Assembly: GCA_933228895.1 (NCBI GenBank)
Contig: OW121848.1
Location: 137,968,615-138,032,614, forward strand
Reading direction: 5' to 3'
Length of the DNA stretch: 64,000 nt
Origin: Platycnemis pennipes
Taxonomy: Eukaryota; Arthropoda; Insecta; Odonata; Platycnemididae
Below are positions 55,060 to 64,000 of the stretch, one piece after another; position 1 is the stretch's first letter; each line of letters begins with the position of its first letter. Under the pieces are notes generated by a model. The model worked only from the letters and a program-made list of their open reading frames with translations, made no database searches and was not told the origin of the DNA. Position numbers and translations under genes: made by a program.

Positions 55060-57160
55060 GACTCCTCCTCGGCTACCATACAATATTTATTCTCCTACTG
55101 TCAATCGTCGTCCAACACATCTCATACCAGTCCTGTAATGAGTACAGCCATAATGGCAATCTCTTTCTCTTTGGTTAATTACAGCTTCGCAATCGGCAAA
55201 TCGAGCGGAGTAGGTGGATTATCGTCGCCGAAAATCCAACATCAGATTTCCCCTATGCCTATTCCACCATTACCAACATTTCACTTCTGATTAAAGTTAA
55301 GTACCACCAGCAGCGATGGATAATCCTGTCCTGCTTCTTTATGCATATCACAGTTCATTAGTATTCTTCTAATGCTTTTGATGCGCGGAGATCGATCACA
55401 GACCTTCAGAACTTGCACCCTCGCGTTATCGCTATTTTTAATTGCGCTTATGAGAGCGGAAACGTGATCTCCAATTCTCCAAATACTGCCTCGTATTTCT
55501 GGTCACTAACATCAATGGGAAAAGTGACTCAGAAAAATGGTAATTGTGCGCAGTGCCCTTCTAGCATTCGTGCTATTAATAACGATAGCTCTAATGCGTA
55601 ATAGGATCCATGGTAGGGCCTTTCCACTGCTCTATCTATTCTCATTTAAGGGTAATGAAAAGACCAAAAGATTTTAAACCCTTATAATGGTCTCCACTAG
55701 AGTTCCGAGTGGAGAACACTTCAAGTTCAGCCCTTCATTATAAGCATTCCCGTCTCAGAACCCATGCATTATAGCTCCCTCCTTGGGAATGTAGATCACT
55801 GATATGACTTAACTAAATTATATGCGTCCTGTTAAACCCTGCGAGCATATTTGCCAACAAATTTCCTTATACTTTAATTACACGGTACGGGACCATCTTG
55901 ATAAAAAGTAACATACGCATTTCCAGGAAATAGAAATGGAATATATAACAAGTTTGAATATAAATCCTGCTGTAGATAACTTTCGGGGAAAGATGAAAGT
56001 CCAAAAAGAGCTGGATAGAAGGAATGAAAACAGATTATGAAGAGCGTTCTGTAGAAGAAGAATTATAACACAACCGACAACGATTGGGACTGGGTATGGG
56101 AAGACGTCGTAGATCGTTATAAATCGAAGCATATAAGTTTGCTCAAGAAGTATCTTATGATGATGGAGAAAAACATGCGGAACACATTTCATGCCGGACA
56201 TTTATTATGAGATGACGTAGATACTATCATATCATAAAAGAAGCCCCGTTTTCGTCCATACCAATTACATCTTTCACGTTGAGACGTTAGCTCATCCATG
56301 CCTCGACGCCTGGAGGTCAAGGTACAAGGTCGCATTTATGTAAGTTTCACGGTTGCACGACGGTTGGCTAAAAATATAAAGACGATTGGTCTCAAGTAGT
56401 AACAGTAGTGGTGAGTAACAGCGGTGCATCGGCATCAATGTCCTTAGGCACCACTCATGGAACCATTCGACCTTATCTTTATTTAACGATTTCAGTTTTA
56501 TTCTAGTGCATTTTTTTTCAAAGCTACTTATAGGCTTTTCAATATACCACCGTGACTGCCGCGTGGATTGGTTTCAGCGAGAAGATCAATTTCATGCTAA
56601 CCGGTCACTACACCGCGAAGTGCCGACCGAAATTAAGCAAATCAAAATGAGAACACAGTGATGTGCCCTTCGCCCGAAATATTGCATTTGGAGAAGTGGG
56701 GTACAGCACACGAGGCAAAATGGAGTTTCCGTTACTGCATAGTGAGTTTCGCAAGCAAAGGTCTTTCTTAAGGTTAGTTTTGTCGTCGAGCAATTTACTG
56801 CTTAAAAAACTCAAGAGGACATTTGCATGAAATTTTAATGAAGAATGGGGTTCTTTAAGGCAATGAACAGCAGGTTAACAGCCCATCCATACACCACGTG
56901 ACGCATTTCAGGTGGAAGGACGAATGTCTCTGGAAGTCACGCGGTGGGGTAATCAATCCAACACCTGCCGCTTTTTGCTAGGTTCGACTTTGAAACTCTG
57001 GATGTCTTAATAGTCACTCAGCGGCTCATGCTCTCAGCTGTTCAGATTTATTGCAAAAAAGTTCCCATTTTGGTGACTCATACTTCGCGAAGATTCCTCG
57101 GGTTCATTTTGGGAATTACGAGGCTTTTCCATTCTTCTATATCTGGAACACTTGCGTATA
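55060..57160. other. non-coding DNA, nothing recognised
   Basis: Frames of up to 107 codons (56201-55878, minus) are hydrophobic by composition and without domain motifs. Confidence 0.45.
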
Positions 57161-57163
57161 AAA

Positions 57164-57600
57164 GTGAATATCGTGTTTTCTGTAAAATTTCTCAGGTAAG
57201 TGGTTTATTATTGCTATTACCCACTATTGCTATCACACTAGTGCTATTACCCACCTATTACCCACTCAAAAGGGATATATTTTTTTTCGCATCTTAAGGA
57301 ATGGCGTTAAAAATATCTTGTTATGCATTAGTTATATCCTCACCAAGAAACTCCCTTTACTTGTAACTGTGACTGAGAAAAAAGTGAATACCATGTTTTC
57401 TGTAAAATTTCTCCGGTAAGTGGTTTATTATTGCTATTACCCACTATTGCTATTACACTAGTGCTATTACCCACCTATTACCCACTTAAAAGGGATATAT
57501 TTTTTTCGCATCTTAAGGAATGACGCTAAAAATATCTTGTTGCGCATTAGTTAGATCCTCACCAAGAAAATCCCTTTACTTGTGACTGTAACTGAGAAAA
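57164..57600. repeat. tandem duplication, two 220-bp units
   Basis: Units start GTGAATA(T/C)C at 57164 and 57384 and are nearly identical, each with an internal short repeat GCTATTACCCAC repeated with variation. One frame (57028-57297) crosses the first unit but is not protein-like. Confidence 0.88.
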
Positions 57601-58039
57601 ATTCTGAATTCCTATTCAAATTTTTTAATTCGTTCTTTTTGCTCTTTTTAAGTACATTTTTGAAATTTTGAACAATGAACTCTACTAATTTCCGAAGATA
57701 AAAATCATCAAAATGTTTCCAAACACTAGAAAATTCCAATAAACCGAACAATCGACTGAAGGTTTGCTACTTATTTTTTATTTCAAATTTTCACGACTAT
57801 TCTGGTTTCTCTGCTTACTCATAAGAAACATGGGAATATCGTTTTTTAAGTTATACTTTTCAATACATAAATACTAGTAACTGGCATATAAATATATAGA
57901 AATACAAGCAACTGACACTAAATATTATGACTGTTTCAATTTAAAATTAATAAGAACTGATTTAAGCATGATATTTACAGTTATAAAAGCTAAGAAAGAA
58001 ACAATAGTAGAGATGTGAAGAGAAATCAAGTATTTCATA

Positions 58040-58240
58040 CCGGCCTCGATACTCGGGTCGTTAGCACGTTGCCACACTAGCCACCTACTCGCGGGTTCAA
58101 ATCCCTCCTAGAGCATAGATGTGTTCGTCTTAGGATTAAGTAAGTTCTTGACAGCGATGTAACTTCATTGCTACCTAACCTATCTCCTCTACTAACGCCC
58201 ATCCTTCCCATTTCAAATTTCAGTTCACCATTCAGGGCCA
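58040..58240 (+). mobile_element. tRNA-derived SINE
   Basis: GGCCTCGATACTCGGGTCGT then TAGCACGTTGCCAC (A box region) and GCGGGTTCAAATCCCTCC (a good B box) are spaced as in a tRNA, but the stems do not fold as a functional tRNA: the anticodon arm and acceptor do not pair. A non-tRNA body follows. The B box read in reverse gives the 'RRDLNPR' peptide often seen in SINE-derived frames. Confidence 0.65.
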
Positions 58241-58740
58241 CTTTGGCCCGCCTGGGTATAGCCACTCAACCGGAAGCAGAATTTCCCGTCGTCTCTGTAA
58301 TGTTTATAGTGAGGCACATTTCCACAGATATCGTTCATAATCACCAAATGTGTTCTGGTAATAATCTTCAGGTCTTGGGATGTTCGTGAAGTAGGTAATT
58401 CCCACCATTGCATGTGCGACGAAATAGCCACTCGATATCAGTGGCTATTTCGTCGTAATGCAGCCAACTATGGCTTTAAAGCGCCGCAAAGGGAGATTTT
58501 TGATAAGGTCCAAATAAAGAGAGGCCATAATTAAATCGATTGTGGCAAAGATAACGACGGACAGTAGAAATCATGATTCTTAATCTCTAAAACACTCACT
58601 TTAGAGTATAAACATTAATTCGAGGGATAATTAACGAATCAAATTTTCGGCTGTTCCTTCTCTGGCACAACAGAAAAGATGCAGTTAGCTCCATACACAA
58701 TTCTGAATAATTTTTATTTCTTCAATTACTAAAATAAACG

Positions 58741-58975
58741 AAAGGGCAAGGGTCTAGCCACGTTGACACAACGGTTTCCGTGAGATCACCGAAGTTAAGC
58801 AAAGTTGGGCACGGACAGAGGTTAGATGGGTGTACCTCCTCCATACCTCTACCGTGGTGCTCTTGTCTTGGCACAATGGATCTAAAGATGATTAAGTGCC
58901 AGGGACGCTACAGAAGCCCACCCTCCAATTTAAAGTTGTAATGTAAAGTAAATGAATAACAAAGAAAATAAAGAC
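58741..58975 (+). mobile_element. 5S rRNA-derived SINE, longer copy
   Basis: Same family as the 41.3-kb insert: GGGCAAGGGTCTAGCCACGT, GTGAGATCACCGAAGTTAAG, then GGTTAGATGGGTG, which extends the 5S match through the box C region. A unique body and an A-rich tail follow. AAAATAAA on both sides (about 58731 and 58966) may be the target duplication. It differs from real 5S at many paired positions, so it is not a functional rRNA gene. Confidence 0.75.
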
Positions 58976-58999
58976 CAGGTGGAAGAAGGAAATTGATTT

Positions 59000-60580
59000 G
59001 TATTTATGTCTTCCAATACTGATATTCAGAATCACGGTCTTGATATCTCTATCATACAAATTCGACATAGAAGTTTATAATCATCAGTGGCTGGCATTGA
59101 AATGCGAATTTACTAAACAAATTGACGATGAAGTCTGTACAGCAAAAGACTTATCTCACACAGAAGCGCAAAGGAAATTGCGAATAAGACAAAAGTAGGA
59201 ATTATGTGCAATGAACTTGGGGAAACCATAATTTATTAATCCTGACGATCCCCCATTTCTAGCACTCACCCTACATTTAAAGGCAAATAATTTTGAGTTA
59301 CATTCTGGTTATGCAGATAATACAGAAGAAAACCACCGGATTCACATGTTTATCAGATTAAACAATATAGTAGCATAAGAAGTAGATTTTACAGAATAGC
59401 GTCTGTGAAAATGGTGCATAAGCAATGTTGCCTGTATTTGCATTCTGAATTATGATAAAACCCTAACAAAAATTATTTTTTCACGCAAATGGTCCCTCGG
59501 AACGTTTGAATAGCAGATTGGCCACTTTTGTCTAAATACTATGAATTACAACTATATACCGAATGCTGCTCGCAGCAATCACTTGCTTTTCTCCAACCGG
59601 AGAAATTTTTGCGAACCAAATGAAAATCCTGATAAATGTGTATGTCGCCGAACACAGTGTATTCGGAGGTTAATAGAATAATAATTTATTTTTCAAATTT
59701 CACCCAGAGGGGCTGTCACGTAGCCTCAAGTAGATTACAGGCGGACTCTATTACAGTCTTGAAAAGCGGTATAAATGATGCCTAAGTCTACGATGAATTA
59801 TTATCTGGATAAATTATTACCCGAAGACCGGAAAAAGACCTTAATTTACATGTGATCCACGATAGAGCAATTGCACACACTAGCTAAAAAATGAATTAAA
59901 ACAACTGTACTCTTAAAAAAAGACGGAGAATAAGAAATTATGTTTATCTGGGACCAAAGATATAATGCAAGTCTCTTCAACGTGATGAATTAAGCTGATT
60001 ATGAATCATCCTTTAACATACCCCACGACTAAGGTCAACAAAAAGCATAAGGTGAAGTTGATTGGCGCAGATTAATGACAGCGAGGTTCACTTAAGTTTT
60101 GAAATCAAACTCACACAAAAGATATCTCTGATTCCATTGTGATCCATTCAATTACATAGTGATGACGGTGAAAAAAAAACTATTAAATCTTTAAGCGACG
60201 AATAATCTTATGAATAATTACGGTAAAGAAGACTGATTTGTGAAATAAAGCGTAATGAAATATTAATGAGAAAAGATCAGACAAACTTCGCATCTCAAGC
60301 TTAGACTTAGAAAAGAACTGAATTCGTTTTGTTCGAATTTCCTTTGATTAAAACTAGAACTATTTGTGATCTGCGTAATAGACTGCATCAGCCTCTATCA
60401 GCAGAATAATCACTATTGAAAGAATAGACCTTTTAAAGCTATTGATAATGACTTCAGGCTATACTATGTAGAACCTCTCCATGATGAAATCAAGAATAAA
60501 TGGCATAGCACCACACTCCAACTCAAGTCCCTTCCCCCTCGCTTCCCCTCTTACCCCTTAAACACCTGGTTTTGTGTGTG
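59000..60580. other. AT-rich non-coding DNA, nothing recognised
   Basis: No gene, repeat ends or RNA gene recognised. Confidence 0.5.
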
Positions 60581-60584
60581 TATA

Positions 60585-60685
60585 TATAAGGTTGCAAATA
60601 TAACTAAGATGCCTGAAGATGTCACTAAGTGAACGAAACCCGGGTCGTAATAATAAACATTTATAGAGGACCATTACAAAGGGTA
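60585..60685 (+). mobile_element. Penelope-like 3' tail fragment
   Basis: GCCTGAAGATG, CACTAAGTGAACGAAACC and CGGGTCGTAATAATAAA reproduce the 'CCTGA.GATG...GAAACC....AATAAA' end of Penelope-like elements, as at 41409-41450 in another subfamily. No coding part is attached. Confidence 0.55.
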
Positions 60686-61387
60686 ATTATTTTATTCTCG
60701 ATTTCATCTTTTAAAGCTAGATATGTATCCACAGCAAGAAATATGCTGAGCGTGAGCATCATTTTGGAAATCCAGGTTTAAAATGAAGTTGCACAATTTC
60801 AAAGAGGCTTCTTCTAATATTTTGCGGACCCCACTGGTATGGGGCTACTCCAAGCTTCTGAAAGCAGGTGTGAAATGATGTAGGATGAAAATCAAAACTA
60901 ATATGCCACCTCGGTCAGCTCTAGTACCTATGTTGAGCCTTTCACTCTAGCTCAAAATTGATTTGAAATAACCCACTTGACACTCGTTCATATTGATGCC
61001 TTGAAGTTGTGTCTGAACCAATATTAAAATTTCGGAATGGAGCTGAAAACGTACGTATGTACATTACACACGATCATGAATAAAAATCATGCGTGAATTA
61101 ACTCTTCGCCGCGTTAGTGTAATTCATACGGTGTACAGAGGTCACTGATCTCTTCTATAGATACCTATTGTAAATTGTTCTTAATAAGATCCATTTATTT
61201 ACGCAATAATGCAATTCGTAGGGTCTCTGATCTCATCTGAAGATCTTGTAAATGGATCTTAATACAACAACAAAAATAAGTTAACATAGCACTGATTACA
61301 CCAATGCTTGCTCATAAAGCCAAAAAATTTCAATGCAATAAGTTAGGTTTTTATCATTGAAAAAATAATATAAAAAGATTATTATTC

Positions 61388-61450
61388 TAATCATGCGTGA
61401 GTCACGCTATTTTCTCAAATTAATCATGAGTCACGCTATTTTACTCAAAT
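61388..61450. repeat. short tandem duplication (about 30-33 bp units)
   Basis: TAATCATG(CGTG)AGTCACGC...CTCAAAT occurs twice in a row, with a 4-base difference and small indels. Confidence 0.75.
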
Positions 61451-61459
61451 TAATCATAC

Positions 61460-64000
61460 CCGAATAAATGACCGTCGTAGATTTTACCTAATCGAACATA
61501 AATTGTACGTATTTAAATCTTGCATCTCGATGAAAATACAAGGAAGAGGATCTCTCCGGGAAGTCCTCAGACATCACGGATAAAAGTTTTCTATTTCAAG
61601 AGCATCAATACTGTGAAAGGAAATCGAATTGCCGATAAGCTAAAAATTCAATCCCGAGAAGTCTCCAGATGGACAATTACATTTTATGTCTAAATCAGCA
61701 CAGTAGTGGCACGGATATAGCGAAAGCGGGGGATCAGTGCTCAGTACTACTTTGAACAGACCAGCACAACTTCGTACACAACTCAGAAAGCTCTGAGTAG
61801 CGCACAAAGATAATGGAATGATTTTGCAAGCATATAATGTAGCAACTGTGAATTCAAGGTAAACAATCTCAAGGATGCAAATGTAATTTACTGAGTAAGA
61901 AACTAACTATCGTGTCAAACTCAGGACATACAATAACTGAGGGTTTGATGCAAATAAGAAAAACCCTGTAGATTAACACTGTCTCTACTCAATCACATCA
62001 CCAGCTTTTACGAAACTGCATTGTGTGCAAATCAATATATACATGATTTTTTAGATGCAAATGAAAACCTATCCTGATCCGTGGAATACCAATAACGATA
62101 TAACACGAAGACCAGAATTTTTTGGGAGAATACTGAGTAAGAGGGAGGGAGAGAGGAGAAGGATAAGTTTTTCTGACACAATGAGAGAAGGAAGAAGATA
62201 TTAAGTCTAAGAACATCCTGTCTTGTAGGTCATATGTGATGTTAACAAGTGCAACCAGCATATGATTTTCAATTACATGCCACAGAGTATAGCGAAAAGG
62301 GTGAAAAATATTGTTTATCGGGCGGCGGTGTGATATTGAAAATTAAACATTTATATGATAGGGGATCAGTAAGAATTGATAATAAAGCAAAGGCTTAACT
62401 TTAAATTTACGCAAAATCTCTCAAATCACTATATATGTGTAATGATAACGGCCCACTTATGGGTCACGCCGCCGGGTTAAACGTGAAATGACAGGAATGG
62501 GTGCGAATGTCTCGAAATGGAGAGACATTTTGATACGGATGGTCCAAGAACCTACCATAGGTAACTAAACGCTTTCTATTATTATAGAAAATATTCGATC
62601 ACCTAAAAATGTTTCAAGTGATCTTTAGAAGAAAAAATGAGCTGCACGTCAAAAGATTTCTCTCGCCGTCAATTGAGTAGAAAAAATTTCCGAATTGAAA
62701 TTTCAGCAGTAAATACTAACAAGTTAGTCCATACTTTGCCCATTCAGCATGATCCCAAAACACGACTCAATGAGTGCTGACAGATGATTTCTCAGTCTAT
62801 TGGAGAAAACTAAATTACACATATTAACGGTAATTCCTTTATAGAGCAACGGGGAAGTCGCGAGAAACCCCCGCAAGGGTGTTACAAAACCGGAAAGGCC
62901 TGAAGAAAAAGTGAACTCCGAGAAATGTCAGCAATGCTCAAGATTTCACGGAGGATTTATGGCTGAAGTAGGTGCACGACAAGGATAATATAAAAGTTTG
63001 AGCTCATATGAGCTAGTGGGGTTTGCTTAATTTCACTGGATGACTACATAAGGGCCATTCTTTCGAAATCCTGGGCATGAATAAAATCCGAAAATTTGAA
63101 GACTAATATCATAATAATTGCGGTCTTTGCGGTCACATATTGCTTCTCTTTGCAGCACACTATTCATATCATAGACCAAACTAGCTTTTTCTGAATCCCA
63201 ATAGGATTTTCGTTCAAGTTTAGTAGTCGAGGAATGGATGGATTAAAAAAAAGTATGACGAAACAATAGCGTGGGCGGGTCCACTTCGAAAATGGATACT
63301 GATGTGGGATTTATGCCGGCGCGGATGAAAGCGAGGTTGAAATGATTCACCCATCAAAGGGAGAGCAACGTACATGTTGAGAGCGCGCATCAGTCTCCTC
63401 GCTCGCACGTGGTCTAGGTGAAGGGAAAGTGGCGGAGATTCCCAGAGTTGGGTCGAGAGAGACATGGGCGGGTGGAACAAATAGTCACCTTCACTCGGCC
63501 GGCCGGAGGAGAGGGGCAAAGTCGGGGCCTTTCTAAGTCGAAGACCGACTTCTCAGTAAACCTTGTGTGTTGTAAGACTTATCATTGCGTTTCCACAAAC
63601 GAAGTTCCCAGAAATTCCAACAGCGCATTGCCGATAGGTACTTAGCTTGTTTCCGGAGGTTGTTCCTGGACCACATTCCTGTAAATAATCTAAGAGTGAA
63701 TTTTGAATTATCACTAACCCTTGCTTCCATAAGGACCAGTTTTGTAATGTCTGATTAGCATTAATAATCAATATGTAGGTGTTAAGTAACTCTGGCGGTT
63801 ACATAAACTACATCAGACAAATAATTAGTTCATGTGAATGTTAACAGTTAAAAAGTGTAAGGGTTTCGGAACTTTATTCAACTTATGATAACCGTTATTC
63901 CTCTGTTACTCTTTTGAATATGAATATTAAGAGCAGGTGGATAGTAAGATCTTGCACAAAGGTAGTTCCAGCTTTTTAACCGTGGAGGAACGGCCATTAG
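61460..64000. other. non-coding DNA, nothing firmly recognised
   Basis: A degenerate relative of the GGGTCAC palindrome with a TTAA lies at 62450-62479. The 63220-63770 stretch is more GC-rich, with overlapping frames of up to 99 codons. One (63771-63553, minus) looks somewhat protein-like (LLDYLQECGPGTTSGNKLST) but I do not recognise it. Confidence 0.4.

Noticed and set aside
56590..56650. Third 5S-derived copy (CCGAAATTAAGCAAA)
   Set aside because: Only about 15 bases resemble 5S box A, without leader or body similarity.
58035..58115. Functional tRNA gene
   Set aside because: A good B box is present but the acceptor and anticodon stems do not pair. It fits a SINE head.
1..64000. CRISPR arrays, operons or prokaryotic-type systems
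   Set aside because: No regularly spaced repeats, no clustered compact genes, and clear spliceosomal introns throughout.

Overview
The window looks like ordinary arthropod (probably insect) nuclear DNA. It is AT-rich, has long introns bounded by GT-AG, and carries no bacterial-style gene packing. Transposable elements of typical arthropod families make up much of it: RTE-like, CR1/jockey-like and Penelope-like retroelements, PIF/Harbinger, pogo, hAT and TTAA-targeting DNA elements, and 5S- and tRNA-derived SINEs. I cannot name the species.

One host gene is supported strongly, on the minus strand. Its last 14 exons lie between 39720 and 4923, and every splice phase is compatible, giving 680 codons plus a stop. 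It encodes a multi-pass membrane protein of the NRF-6 / 'nose resistant to fluoxetine' family: an N-terminal cysteine-containing NRF domain, one membrane segment, a variable loop and a C-terminal acyltransferase-3 domain. The 5' end is incomplete. A short signal-peptide-like exon at 52226-52177 could be its first coding exon, but at least one linking exon (phase 2 in, phase 1 out) would still be missing.

Region by region: 1-2.3 kb has nothing recognisable. 2.3-2.8 kb holds a decayed minus-strand coding relic. 2.9-4.1 kb has four copies of a 20-22 bp palindrome in a TTAA-type element. 4.9-23.9 kb holds 13 host exons, with introns carrying a pogo-like MITE, a hairpin element, a Harbinger derivative, old RTE-like fragments and TTAA-flanked MITEs. 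25.7-28.5 kb is a broken, near full-length RTE-like element and 29.6-30.9 kb is a younger 5'-truncated copy with an open reverse transcriptase frame. 31.1-31.8 kb is another TTAA-type element. 39.5-39.7 kb is the most 5' certain exon. 40.2-41.5 kb is a Penelope-like relic interrupted by a 5S-derived SINE. 44.4-46.2 kb is an inverted pair of CR1/jockey-like 3' fragments. 47.5-48.2 kb is GC/CpG-rich. 51-52.8 kb has two short LINE insertions with clear target duplications. 54.9-61.5 kb has a hAT-like MITE, a 220-bp tandem duplication, tRNA- and 5S-derived SINEs and a Penelope-like 3' tail.

The host gene and the repeats show no functional link: the repeats sit in introns or flanks and none interrupts an identified exon. 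I found no CRISPR array, operon or defence-type cassette and no clear new biological system. The most informative signals are the nested SINE, the constant 11-bp target duplications of the RTE-like family and the recurring palindrome.
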